Positions 1 through 10,198 of a stretch of 44,000 nt of DNA are shown here, one piece after another (the first letter of the stretch is position 1; each line of letters begins with the position of its first letter). A model generated the notes under the pieces. The model saw only the letters and a list, made by a program, of their open reading frames with translations, did not search any database and was not told the origin of the DNA. This DNA is from Owenia fusiformis (Eukaryota > Annelida > Polychaeta > Sabellida > Oweniidae). The stretch covers positions 1-44,000 of the forward strand of contig CAIIXF020000044.1 in NCBI GenBank assembly GCA_903813345.2, given 5' to 3'. The translations under genes and the position numbers were made by a program.

Positions 1-2
1 GT

Positions 3-152
3 AATAATAAACACAGCGCAGAAGCATGGACTCCAGAGCTGCTAACGAAATGGAGACAAAGGCAAGACGGAGATGATGCAACTATTTGGGCTAATTTGGT
101 TGCTGGACTTAAGTATATAAAAATGAATAAGCTTGTTGGATCTTTAAAAAAA
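3..152 (+). CDS. Gene 1, penultimate exon: C-terminal half of a Death-like domain (partial)
   Basis: The frame is open from the window edge and ends at a good donor (AAA|GTAAGTAAG) in phase 0. The peptide contains W-TPELLTKW-R, then DDATIWANLVAGLKYI and MNKLVGSLKK. This matches helices 5-6 of Death-fold domains: a Leu-Leu-x-x-Trp helix, a Gly/Asp turn, an Ala-Thr start of the last helix, then spaced leucines. Death domains mediate homotypic assembly in the cytosol below receptors or in adaptors. The N-terminal part lies outside the window. Given the Ig and CCP exons of related genes downstream on the same strand, this may be the cytoplasmic end of an upstream paralogue, but nothing here proves the two are the same family. 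The Death call rests on motif spacing only. Confidence 0.6.
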
Positions 153-415
153 GTAAGTAAGGTTCACGGTTTTTGCCAGTCAATTACATAAAATGTTCTC
201 GCTAGCATATACGTTAGAAAAGGGATCTATTTTGTGCTACCAAAAGTATGTTTAATTGGATATGAAAAATTATTAAATGAATAACCATTTACATAAGACG
301 TTTGGTTCTATTTTCATCCCTTTATCTCAATCGGGGTCAATTTTGAGATCATCGAATAAGCCTATTGACATGCCTTTAATTCCATGAAACTACATTAATT
401 TTGTTTTATTTTCAG

Positions 416-457
416 GATCACGAAATACCATACCCAGACGAAAAAAACAATGTATAA
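416..457 (+). CDS. Gene 1, terminal exon
   Basis: A pyrimidine-rich tract and TTTTCAG acceptor precede 416. The phase-0 frame continues from the donor at 153 and reads DHEIPYPDEKNNV, then stops at 455-457. The exon is 42 bases and gives a short hydrophilic tail after the Death-like domain. Phase agreement with the exon ending at 152 is the main support. Intron length is 263 bases. Confidence 0.6.
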   Translation, partial: DHEIPYPDEKNNV

Positions 458-929
458 GACTAACAACAGGTTGCACAACTGGCACTGGCACTTGTCAAAC
501 TACTGTCTGGTCAATTCAATCATGTAAAATGGAATAGGTCAATAATACAGACTAGTAGTGAACTCTATAAAGTAAAGGGGGCTATAGAACACGTCTTGTT
601 TCAATGCTATATTTGAATCCGTTCAATGGATGAGTTTCTATAAAACTTTGAAATCTCGTTTTCCTTGAGATTTTAGGAGATTTGCACATTGAATCGAATA
701 ATTTACTTCCTTCTTTTTATTAGCATATTTGAATTCAGTGAAACGTTTTCTACAATTCTACATTTGATTTATACAATTATGTCATTTAAATCATCTCCAT
801 GACTCAAAAAACAACTTTGGCCAAATCCTCATTGATGCAATGCTAAAATTCTTGAAAATAGGTTTATTCGTCGACAACCAAAATGTTCATGATTAATCAC
901 ATTATGCACATTGATAGGGTCATCCCTAA
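458..929 (+). other. Presumed 3' UTR of gene 1 and spacer
   Basis: No open frame or repeat recognised. No canonical AATAAA signal was seen close to the stop, so the transcript end is not placed. The TAA at 927-929 is the left target duplication of the MITE that follows. Confidence 0.3.
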
Positions 930-1474
930 CCCTACTATCACACCAAACTAGTTCTCACTACGTTCTCGAAAACGGGCTTCAACTGTGTACGAACGGACTG
1001 GACCTACCAAGAACCGTTTGGGATCTATTTACAAACTTCATCGAACGTACCCGAACGGGTAGGTCTTCTAGAACTTAAACAATGCTCAAAATGTTCTCGT
1101 GGTCGTCACGTTCTACAATTAGAACGAGTGACAACGTACTAATGACGAATTGGACGTACTACGAACGGAACCGTCGTACTTCAATCCTACTAGGGACGTT
1201 TTAACAACGAGTTGAACTGTCTGAGGACGTGTTGAGAACGAGTTAGAACTAATTGCAAACGGGTTTAAACTGATTAAGAACGTATTTAACACTGCTTATG
1301 AACGAGTTAGCAAAAATATAGCTATCACACCAAACAAGTTGCCACTGCGTTCTTCAAAACTGGTTTGAAACTGTGTGTGAACGGAATGAACGTAGCTGCA
1401 ACTTTCTAAGGTCTATTTACGAACTTTATGAACGTTCTCAGACGGGAATGTGATTTTAGAATTTTGAATCGATT
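930..1474. mobile_element. Truncated MITE with TAA target site (copy 1)
   Basis: It begins CCCTACTATCACACCAAAC directly after TAA. It matches the reverse complement of the complete copy at 40337-41144 over about 545 bases, including the repeated AACG/GTTC words. The match stops at 1474, and no right terminal repeat is present. A three-base TAA target duplication is typical of PIF/Harbinger-mobilised MITEs. Confidence 0.75.
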
Positions 1475-1731
1475 ACTGTCAACGGCAGCCATCAAAGATA
1501 GACGAGTTTAATAAGTTACTCCTAATTAGCAAAAATATGTGTCTTATTAATAAGAAGGACCAGGCAAAAGTGGGAGTCAACATTGCCATTGAAAATTTCT
1601 TTGTAGTCCAGAGTGGGTTTCTTAATATATCAAAAAATAGCCTTATAATTACTTTGATGCAAGACCAAGCAAAGGTTATATCATGCCTGTCATCAATTGT
1701 ATCCAAATTGTAAGTTAAAGAGCATTTTGAA

Positions 1732-1782
1732 TGTTCAGACATTGTTTTGTATGTTCAGACATTGTTTTATATGTCCAGACAT
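1732..1782. repeat. Short tandem repeat, about 20-bp unit
   Basis: Two full and one partial copies of TGTTCAGACATTGTTTT-like units lie immediately upstream of the LINE frame. They may be the 5' junction of the insertion or a local slippage product. Confidence 0.6.
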
Positions 1783-1786
1783 ATAA

Positions 1787-4546
1787 ATAATTAATAGGAG
1801 GCAACGGAATAACCGCAAATGTTATGACAATCATGTTACTTTTACAAAATGGGATATAACTGATAATACTGATTGGAGCTCTTTTCAAAAAAGCCTCTCT
1901 GACCAGTTTTCTGACTGGGATATATCGAAATTTCAAGGAATCAATGATGTGTGGGAAACTTGGAAAGACAAAATTACTAAAGCTGCATTAACGTCTATTG
2001 GGCGAAAAAAGGTCTCTTCCGATCAAAGATCGTTTTGGAATGACGAAATTAAAGAATTGATTCAGAACCGCAAAACGGCATGCCGCTTTTATAGATATTG
2101 GGCCCGCGCCAAAACTAGCGATCCAAATATTGTATCTGAAATGTGGGATCTTTATATATGTCGAAAACAGCAAGTTCAGGAAAAAATTAAAGAATTACAT
2201 GTTCAATCCCATATCAAGACAATTGTGAAAAACGCGTCCAAAAAGTCAAAAAGCTCGAAGTCGTTTTGGAAAACACTTAAGATGTTCAATGCCAAATGTG
2301 ACTACCCCATTCAAATAAAGGATCCAGAGGATAATAGTAATATTATAACTGACCCAAAATTAGTGTCAAAGGCCCTAAGAGACTACTGGGGCTCTGTCGG
2401 TTTGAAAAATAGAAACCCCCTTTTTAAAGAAAATTCTAATGAACACATCATTGAGAAACTGGAAAAGGAAACTGTTTTCTCTAATGATGCAATGACCGAC
2501 TTTATATTTGACCAGGATGATATTCAAAACTCAATTAAAACCTTAAGTAATGGTAAGGCCTGTGGTACAGACCAAATCCCTAATGAATTTCTGAAAAATG
2601 GAGGAATGTTGTTGATTCACACGCTCAATGACATTTTTACAAAAGTGAGGTTGCTTGAAACTATGCCAGATGAATGGAAATATGGGCTCTTGAAACCATT
2701 GCATAAGAATGGCGATACGGAGGACCTGAATAACTATCGCGGAATTACTATAAACTCGAATGTTTATAAGTTGTTTACTGCCCTTCTTGAGCGCAAAATA
2801 ATGTTTTTCTGTGAAGAAAAGAACTTATTTGGTGATCTCCAGGGTGCGTTTCGCAGTAATCTACGTTTAGAGAATCACATATTTGCCCTAAAAGGTCTCT
2901 GTAGTATTCGTAAAAATAAACGCAAAAAGACCTTTTTGGCTTTTCTTGATATGACTAAAGCTTTTGATGTTATCGATAGAGATCTTCTTTTCATGAAACT
3001 CTGGGAAAAAGGTAAAACTTGGAGACTGCTCCGTGAATCCTATAAAGATGTCAAAAATAAGGTCTTATTTGGTAAGTCAAATGGTGATAATTTTGATAAT
3101 GAACTTATGAAAAATCTGAATTTTGAAAATGACACTCCAATCACAGGTAACAACCCTGAGAGTGACTGGTATAGTGCTCCCACAGGCCTGAAACAGGGCT
3201 GCTGCTTATCCCCTATGCTTTTTTCCTTCATAATGACAGAATTAATTGAGATGCTACATTCAGAAAACACAGGAATACCTTTTAATAACGAAAATGTCCC
3301 TGCTCTGCTTTTTGCAGATGATATCGTCCTTTTGGCCGAATCTGAAGGGGAATTGAACAAAATGTTGCAAATTGCAAATAAATTTTCACTAAAATGGGGC
3401 GTTAAATATAGCCCAAAAAAGTCAAAAGTAATGGTGATAGGTAAGCGCATCAATAAAGAAAAAATTTGGCATCTTGGTGATCTTCAACTAACTGAAGTTC
3501 AAAACTATAAATATCTGGGGGTCTACTTTGATAGGACATTAAAGGACACCTATCACATAGATGCCTTCCTTAAGCCAAAAGCTAAACGCATGCAAGGCAT
3601 GTTGTGTTCAACTCTGAGTAAACACTGTAATGCAAAGCGCATAAGCTTTGGTGATACTATATATAATTCAATGTTTGTACCTGCAATTTTGCATGGTTGT
3701 AGTACCTTCGTATTGAACAAATCAAATTGCAAAACACTAGCTACCTTTCAATATAAGATAGGAAAATCGCTATTACAACTCAAGTGTAATCCTGCTAAGG
3801 AGGCCCTGTTCGGTGACTTGGGATGGAGGCCTATATGTAATGTCATAGAAAAAAGAAAAATTGACTATTTTATCTACTTAAAGAGCTCTCTTAAAGCAGG
3901 GCTCCATAAGAATATTTTCAATTATATGTTTGAGGATTTTAAAAGGGGAAATACAGCCACCTGGTCTTATTTTTCTAGCATTAAAGATATTTTGACCAAC
4001 CATGGTTTAGACGATGTAATATACAGAGAGGACACAGATTGGTACTCGTCATATTTAGAAATATCTAATGATTTGTTACGCAATACATTTTTTGACTCGA
4101 TAAACCAGAAAAAGTCACTTACAGTATATAGTAATATTAAAAGAAACACACTTATGGAAAAATACCTTAAAACTGACTTTGACTTCTATGCTCAAAAACT
4201 TAAATTCAAGGCAAGATCAGGATGCTTTGGTCTCGCCATTGATCTTGAGAGATGGGGTATAAGTGATGGAACGTGTTCTTTTTGTAATATGAGCTGTAAA
4301 GAAACTCCTGAACATCGATTTTTTACCTGCCCAAAGTTTAAAGAGGAAAGGTTTATATTTTATAATAGCATTGAGAATAGACTTCCACACATTTATAATT
4401 ATTTTAAGACATGCATTCCCAATAATGGTTTAGAATGGGTGCTTGGGGATGCGGCCTATGCTATCTTGGGTCAAGAACAAGGTTATATTTTTGATGCATG
4501 CTCAAAGTATTTTATCAAAAACATATATGTAGCACCAACAAGTTAA
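1787..4546 (+). CDS. LINE A reverse transcriptase (ORF2, lacking endonuclease)
   Basis: 919 residues are open without a stop or frameshift. The first ~55 codons look like the endonuclease-RT linker (repeated Trp, DxxDW). The RT domain shows YRGITINSNVYKLF, the palm A box FLDMTKAFD (Asp at nt 2948-2950), the block GLKQGCCLSPMLFSF, and the catalytic FADD (nt 3311-3322). YLGVYFD and a thumb follow. The C terminus has a CxxC...H...C zinc knuckle starting CSFC at nt 4274, followed by HRFFTCP. This order is that of APE-type LINE ORF2 proteins, which copy their RNA at nicked chromosomal DNA. There is no obvious initiator ATG because the 5' part is lost. The clade was not assigned. An unbroken frame suggests a young insertion. 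Confidence 0.9.
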   Translation: MINRRQRNNRKCYDNHVTFTKWDITDNTDWSSFQKSLSDQFSDWDISKFQGINDVWETWKDKITKAALTSIGRKKVSSDQRSFWNDEIKELIQNRKTACRFYRYWARAKTSDPNIVSEMWDLYICRKQQVQEKIKELHVQSHIKTIVKNASKKSKSSKSFWKTLKMFNAKCDYPIQIKDPEDNSNIITDPKLVSKALRDYWGSVGLKNRNPLFKENSNEHIIEKLEKETVFSNDAMTDFIFDQDDIQNSIKTLSNGKACGTDQIPNEFLKNGGMLLIHTLNDIFTKVRLLETMPDEWKYGLLKPLHKNGDTEDLNNYRGITINSNVYKLFTALLERKIMFFCEEKNLFGDLQGAFRSNLRLENHIFALKGLCSIRKNKRKKTFLAFLDMTKAFDVIDRDLLFMKLWEKGKTWRLLRESYKDVKNKVLFGKSNGDNFDNELMKNLNFENDTPITGNNPESDWYSAPTGLKQGCCLSPMLFSFIMTELIEMLHSENTGIPFNNENVPALLFADDIVLLAESEGELNKMLQIANKFSLKWGVKYSPKKSKVMVIGKRINKEKIWHLGDLQLTEVQNYKYLGVYFDRTLKDTYHIDAFLKPKAKRMQGMLCSTLSKHCNAKRISFGDTIYNSMFVPAILHGCSTFVLNKSNCKTLATFQYKIGKSLLQLKCNPAKEALFGDLGWRPICNVIEKRKIDYFIYLKSSLKAGLHKNIFNYMFEDFKRGNTATWSYFSSIKDILTNHGLDDVIYREDTDWYSSYLEISNDLLRNTFFDSINQKKSLTVYSNIKRNTLMEKYLKTDFDFYAQKLKFKARSGCFGLAIDLERWGISDGTCSFCNMSCKETPEHRFFTCPKFKEERFIFYNSIENRLPHIYNYFKTCIPNNGLEWVLGDAAYAILGQEQGYIFDACSKYFIKNIYVAPTS

Positions 4547-4720
4547 TGTAGTGCAAATGTTTTAGTTTTGTTTTTATGTCTTATTGCGCAAATGTTTTTA
4601 GCTCTGCTTTAGAATTGTACTTGCACACATGTATTGTATGTTTTAACTGCTGCACTAGTTAAACTATGTGCCACTGATTTAAAAGTGATTGCAATAAATT
4701 AATAAAAAAAAAAAAAAAAA
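1787..4720 (+). mobile_element. LINE A: 5'-truncated non-LTR retrotransposon with poly(A)
   Basis: The element consists of a long reverse-transcriptase frame (1787-4546), a short 3' UTR, AATAAA signals at 4693 and 4701, and a 17-base A run ending at 4720. The endonuclease domain is missing, so the copy is 5'-truncated as is usual for target-primed reverse transcription. The 5' boundary is set by the last upstream in-frame stop (1784-1786) and is approximate. No clear target duplication was identified. Confidence 0.85.
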
Positions 4721-5493
4721 TAAACAAATAGTTTACATGTATACATGCAGACAACTCGTATTCAGACCATACCATCTTGATTAATTTGGTATTTGTTTTA
4801 TGTATCATATACGTGTTCATACACCTCCAGCTCACTCATTTGTCTTAACATTGCCATTGCACATGTACGAGTACAATGAGAAGTCTAAAACTTAACCACA
4901 GGATACCTTATTAAAATACTGATTTTTGTCATATTAGCTTGTTTAAATATAATAATCACTTCCTGTATTTTTGCCGCACGATCATAGACATTTAAAGTAA
5001 TTTATTTCATTACATGTAATATGTAATTATTTGACTTACTGGTTCCATATAGATAAATGTTCATATATGTAATCTGTCTATTTTAAGAAAGAAAATTGTA
5101 TACATTTATATTATTTTGTCCCATAATGTATATTGTAAATAATTAAACCTAAGATAGCAATTCAACTTAAGTGAATGTTTGCTAGCTTGTTTGATTATGT
5201 TGAAGTTTGAAGTCTAGTAAGATCTGTAGCAAGCGTATATGGACTAGACGTCTAAACTGTTTTACCTTTTCAAACGTTTGTGTTACACCTGTTTACCAGA
5301 ATCAAGAATGTTCTTCGTTAGTTATGGTCACACTGTGATTGATCATCAATATGTCAATATGTCTGTATTGTCTACAAATGATGAAACAGATCAATTTTTA
5401 TCTGAAGAGACGAAACGCTTTGTATATAAATGACTAATATGGTAATAAATACGCATCAGTATAAATGGTAAGATCTGATGTTTGATTCTGTAA
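4721..5493. other. Intergenic, no feature recognised
   Basis: AT-rich sequence with several TACATGTA-like words; no coding potential, terminal repeats or RNA gene seen. Confidence 0.4.
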
Positions 5494-5880
5494 GTGTCCA
5501 TAGACATCTCTCATCTGCATACAGACCTTATTGTTTCATGTGTTCGTTATCGCAGTGTCTATAGACGCCATCCTGTATTATATGCTGTGTTCGAGGGTGT
5601 CTATAGACACTCTTTATTTAATTGTTTGGGAATTATGTAGGTATACGTTGGAGGTTCTATCATATGAGTGTCCATAGACTCCTCACTATCACAATACTGG
5701 AGACGTTATGTTTTCCTAATGAATTTGTGGCTTTCAGATACTGATTGCTTTTCTTGGTGTCCATAGACACCTTTGCCAAAAGAATTATATTATGTTGGTG
5801 TCCATGGACACTATTTTATTTTCAATGATTCCAGTCACTGAGTGTTTATATCTCAGTATCGGAAGAGTGTCCATAGACAC
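5494..5880. repeat. Cluster of seven 14-bp palindromes
   Basis: Copies close to GTGTCTATAGACAC (a perfect palindrome) occur at 5494, 5555, 5597, 5668, 5757, 5798 and 5867. Most read GTGTCCATAGACAC. Spacing is irregular (41-89 bases), the surrounding sequence is not repeated, and no copy has more than two departures from the palindrome. The cluster lies 366 bases upstream of the signal-peptide exon of gene 2, so a protein-binding array is conceivable; function is unknown. Confidence 0.8.
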
Positions 5881-6214
5881 CCTATGCCTCATCAACATAT
5901 GATAAGGTTTGCCAATGATTACAAAATATATTAATATCTAGTGAATCATACACGGACACCCAAATTTAATTTCAAAACATACCCTGTTAATTTTATTATC
6001 GATTATAGTTCATAAATAGTCCAAAGATCACTTTTCTTTCGATCTCATGACATATTATTGCGTGTTTTAAGAGCGTCGGCTCAATATTCTGGCGAGAATT
6101 ATAATTATACAAAACATGTAGTTGAATTGACTGAAATCAGCAGTACATTTAGGATCAGAAGTATATGTTGCTTTTTGATAATATAAGCTATATATCCAAG
6201 AAACGCTATTAGCA

Positions 6215-6235
6215 ATGAAACCTACATTCAGATGA
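6215..6235 (+). promoter_or_regulatory. Small upstream ORF before gene 2
   Basis: A seven-codon ATG...TGA frame in the context GCAATGAAA ends 10 bases before the signal-peptide ATG. Gene 3 has a similarly placed short uORF with the same GCAATGAAA context. A TATATA word lies at about 6190. Transcription start is unknown. Confidence 0.3.
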
Positions 6236-6245
6236 AGGATGGAAA

Positions 6246-6300
6246 ATGGGAAGTACAATATTGAAGTTTCTCCTGATATATTGCCTAATGAAAATTACAG
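6246..6300 (+). CDS. Gene 2, exon 1: signal peptide
   Basis: The ATG opens MGSTILKFLLIYCLMKIT, a short charged start followed by a hydrophobic core, ending at ACAG|GTAAGAAG in phase 1. Gene 3 exon 1 has the same length class, the same phase and the same GTAAGAAG donor, which supports homology. It would target the protein to the secretory pathway. The start was chosen because the following hydrophobic run begins at once. The next in-phase exon found is at 8063. Confidence 0.6.
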
Positions 6301-8062
6301 GTAAGAAGAGAATTTAATTCTTCTGCCACTTTCCTAATGGCAATTGGCTATGGGATAAATAATGAACAAACGGAGTATAATAAACTTATTTCACTGTCAT
6401 ATTCCCCTCTCTCCGTTTGGTCTATGTGTTACACATGACTTGGAAATAAGACCAGTCTAATCTTAACAATATACCCTGGTTGGGATTTCACCCAATGTCC
6501 TTTTATACCATACACCGACTCGTATTTCGTCCAGTGTACTATTATACATTTTATATAATCGATAGAGTTCATTAATATTTATTCAGATAACATGGTAAAT
6601 GCAATAAAAACACCGATGAAGGTCCTGAGAGTGAGTAATATTAACACTGAATATAATAAACAAATTATCTCATTCTATGTCGGTGAAGCTTGAATTCCTG
6701 TGCATCCTTCACAAGTTAAATATTCCCCCGAAAGATATAGTCCATGATATGAAATTCCTAGGACGCTTAATTAAGGAGCTGGTGACACTGAAACAGATTA
6801 TTCCAGGTTCTAATAAAGTAACATGAAAAGTAAGTAAAAGGCCTAAAAGTTTATTTTCTATACTCCAAGTTAAAATTCAATCCAAGTACAATATTTTACA
6901 TATTTCTCTACGTTGTGTTGTGATCGTTGATAAAAACTGTTCTGATGATGATATTCTGAGATGATAATCAAGAATAGTCCGAAAGTATGGAAAGTTCCAC
7001 AGGGAAGATTCCAAAAAGGAGGCGAATAACAATTTCCAATAATTACCAAATAGATGAACCAATAATGAACAAATTAAAGATAATATCAAATTAAATCTAC
7101 TGGACTTCCTAAACCTCCTTTAAATGGAGGCAAATGTTGATTCCCATGAGGAACCAACATTTGAACCAATAGAAAGCCAAGTAGATTATGTAATACACTA
7201 GAATATCCTGAACTAAAAAATCCTCCTTTATGGGAATTGTAACTTTCCTGATAGAAAAGACATAACAATATGAAAAGAGCCAAGATTTTAATGTTATTTA
7301 TGAATAATATCACGCATTGAGTGCAAGTGGAGAATAAAGAATAGAAATGATGTACATCAAATGTATAGAACAATAAAATATATCTTGAAACCTAAATCAA
7401 TGTGATATAAAAATGAAGTTTGTTTAATGTACATGAAAACCGAAACCCTGTTTCAACACAATATAGTGCAGCGATATTGACCTAATACTTACATACCTAC
7501 ATATATCCAGGACTGTTTTGTATTATAGCCGCTCAATATTCTTCGGGCTTTTGGGTTGAATTATGTGTGTTATTGGCAGGGGTCAAATATGTTAGTAAAA
7601 ATGAAATCCCCTTTTTACAATTTGGAGTACATACTGCTACAGAAAATTATATGAAACAAATTTTGAGTGTATGTTTTAGGTTTCTCAAGTATAAATCTGA
7701 TGTTGATCTTCTTAGAAATACAAAAATTACTTTGACACATTGTAATGAGAGGCATATTTCGACCCAAGAGCCAGTTTTTTTTCAGCAAACAGCATTTTAA
7801 AAGAATCTAGACACATGGACATATTGGTTCAATTGTTGCAGCACTATATTCTGTTACGGATTCTTCATATTCCGGAGTCATACCATGGACCAACACAGTC
7901 ATTCAGCTCAACAGATTGAGAACATACAGAAGTAAACGTGTCGTTGGTGGTATTTCGTTTAATAGTTAAATTTTCCCCATTAGCCTCATGTACCTCATGA
8001 TTGTGGGATCTCATACACATACCACATGCTTAACTATGAAATATTTTCTGGTGACAATAAAG
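6301..8062 (+). other. Gene 2 intron 1
   Basis: No exon with matching phase was recognised inside. Open frames at 6877-7373 (- strand) and 7567-7800 (+ strand) show no recognisable motif. The acceptor is AATAAAG|GT at 8062/8063; its pyrimidine tract is weak. Confidence 0.45.
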
Positions 8063-8234
8063 GTACCGATGCTGGCGGGAGAATGCGTGGTCCTCCTGGA
8101 GACCAGGTAACCGTGCCATGCAAAACTCCAAATCGTAATGTAATACAAATAAAATGGATCACGAAGGGTCAAGTCAAAATACGATGGGACGAGGAAAGTG
8201 GAACATATTATCAAAACGACGAGGACAAAAACAA
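8063..8234 (+). CDS. Gene 2, exon 2: first half of an Ig domain
   Basis: Read in phase 1, it gives GTDAGGRMRGPPGDQVTVPC, then VIQIKWITKGQVKIRW and a charged stretch, ending AA|GTAAAT in phase 2. It aligns with gene 3 exon 2 along its whole length: the PGD-x-(V/I)-x-VPC strand B with the first Ig cysteine, the (I/L)(K/E)W core tryptophan 12-13 residues later, and a K-x-x-W-D-x-x-SG motif. The second half of the domain, with DxGxYxC, was not found downstream. A phase-compatible acceptor (CTGCAG at 8267-8272) reads K-Y-G-G-P and then stops, so a truncated secreted product is formally possible but may be chance. More likely a partial or decayed paralogue. Confidence 0.7.
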
Positions 8235-8785
8235 GTAAATATTTAATCCTGGCATATATTCTCTGCAGATACGGGGGACCTTAGCTGAAATGTTCTCTTA
8301 TACAAAATATTTTATAAATTGGGATTGTAGACATTCTTTTTGTATTATTCATTTTGTGTATATTTGCTTTCATTTTCTTTTTAGTTCACGACTGTGCCTT
8401 TATATCATCAGTATTTTTACAGTATTACTTTTGATATGGTTATACTATATAACTATCGCTCTCCTTTGATGTATATATAGTTAGTTATTTTCAAAAGGTG
8501 GAGTGAACTATAGTACCTAGTTTAGTCAATAGAGGGAATAGTTATCTGTTCCCGGGAAAGTTTCCCCGGGAATTGTTACTCCAACTGAGTAATTCAGTCA
8601 GTAAATTGGCTTACACTACGATACAATTTCGATCCCAGCATTTTTTTGTATTATGCATGCGTTCTATGTGTAGGATTGGATAGTTTTTAACAACACGTGT
8701 CACTCGTCGGGAGAGGTGTACTGTGATAAGTTGCACATTCAATATCGCAATTATTTGGCCTTTTTGAATTTAACAACTTTGACAA
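8235..8785. other. Downstream of gene 2 exon 2; no second Ig exon
   Basis: I searched for a K-Y...DxGxYxC exon and did not find one. A short inverted repeat (TTCCCGGG...CCCGGGAA) lies around 8551-8574. Otherwise featureless. Confidence 0.4.
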
Positions 8786-8961
8786 CACTGGCGGATCCAG
8801 ATGAAAATTTAAACCCCATCTTTGAAAATTTGGCCTAAAATGCCAAATCATGCCCAAAGAGAATCATTTTTGAGGCCATATGTAACTTTCGAGCAAAACG
8901 ATTTTTGGGCTCCTACAAAAAGGGGGGGGGGGGGCGCAAGATGGATCTGGATCCGCCAGTG
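8786..8961. mobile_element. Short hAT-like MITE
   Basis: Terminal inverted repeats CACTGGCGGATCCAGAT and its complement bound 176 bases. The ends resemble the (C)AGTGGCGGATCCAG termini common in non-autonomous animal hAT elements. An internal run of G lies at 8922-8934. No convincing 8-bp target duplication was seen, so the family call is tentative. Confidence 0.6.
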
Positions 8962-10198
8962 GGATGATAACAAAAATAGGCGTATAGCTAAATACGGTGA
9001 ACAATCGTAGAACTCCTGATATGCCATTTAATTTCATGATTTACGTATACAGTATATAAGTACAATTAGTACGCTATGAACGCATTCGTTTATTTGACTT
9101 GGAGCAGAATTCAAGCACATATGCAGAATACGGCGGTATGATCTTCCATTGTGTGTTTCATCTGGACGAACCCCCGTCCTCAACATAATATAATATGAAG
9201 TATTGCTGCCCTTGTTCGAACCCCAATACTCGAAAACCCATTATTACACCGAAATCAAATAATACGGAATCCAATACTCTAGAAAGATAAATCAATTAAA
9301 CTTTATGAGAATGACGTATACAGTTTGCTTAGCGTCCCGGAGGTGGAGATGGAGAAGGCGTGGCTTCCCACGGCAGGGAAGGACAATTTTACAAAAAAAG
9401 TTCAAAACACAGCGTGTATTTAATTAATTTTGTTGCCGTATATATTTTCATTAAGTTAAAAATATTCAAAAGCAGTTTAAAGATCAGTAAAACATGCAAT
9501 GAAAATACATTTAGGAAATATACATTTAGACGGATCTTCAATCTCCTTTATGGCATAGTTGAATGATACGTTTAGAAACTAAAAAAACTAAGTGTAATGT
9601 ATATAGAACTCTATAAATAGCTACACATTCAACAAGCACTTTGTTCATTACAAAAATTGACATTAAATAATAACCTGCCAAGATTTATTAAAAGTTCCAA
9701 TATAGCAAATATCTGCCTTCATCAAAACTGGTCATTCTTAGTTCATCTGAGTAACCTGGTCATAACCGCGATATTTAAAACGCCGCCAAATCCGAACAAA
9801 TCTACTAAGGGTTAGAGGAATTTCTAAATAGCTTTGGAATCTTTGTCATTTAAAGGACATGCGTTCATTAAAACTAGTCTTTCTTAGTTCTTCTAAGAAA
9901 GACTAGTTTTAAGAAGTAAATAGCCGCTATATTTAAATCGCCGCCGAATCTTAAGGAGTCCCGGCATTATGAACGAATCTACCAAACGCAGTTTCGCGAA
10001 CTGGATAAATGGTCAATTCTGGGAACAGAATCATAGATATAATGAAGAGGTTTCGCACAACAGGTTAACCAAATAGGGGGATATTGGAGTGAAACCCCCG
10101 GGAATAATCTCAGAGTTTAAAGATGACATAAGCTTAATTATAATGTAAATTTGTTTCTGATGGTCAAAATCTACAAAAATGGCAGCCTCAGAATTTTT
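8962..10198. other. Intergenic with a degenerate duplication and a hairpin
   Basis: Two diverged copies of a roughly 130-base unit (CATCAAAACTGGTC.../CATTAAAACTAGTC..., each followed by a CGCCGCC(A/G)AATC block) lie at about 9718-9800 and 9865-9955. No coding capacity was recognised. Confidence 0.4.
9870..9910. repeat. Perfect 18-bp inverted repeat, 5-base loop
   Basis: Arms AAAACTAGTCTTTCTTAG and its exact complement flank TTCTT. In the neighbouring diverged copy the same position reads ACTGGTCATTCTTAGTTC without a second arm, so the hairpin arose in this copy. It is not followed by a T run that would suggest a Pol III product. Confidence 0.8.

Noticed and set aside
6877-7373. Minus-strand open frames of 70 and 95 codons, one with a GGFFSSG...FKGGLGSP stretch
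   Set aside because: No family motif, no flanking splice pattern, and weak complexity. A mitochondrial insert was considered because TGA codons interrupt the opposite strand, but I could not match it to a mitochondrial gene.
7567-7800. 77-codon + strand frame in gene 2 intron 1
   Set aside because: No motif and no in-phase splice sites joining it to the exons on either side; length is within chance for this composition.
9195-9225. GGTTCGAA-like word on the minus strand, as in a tRNA B box
   Set aside because: No matching A box or cloverleaf; not a tRNA or an obvious tRNA-derived SINE.
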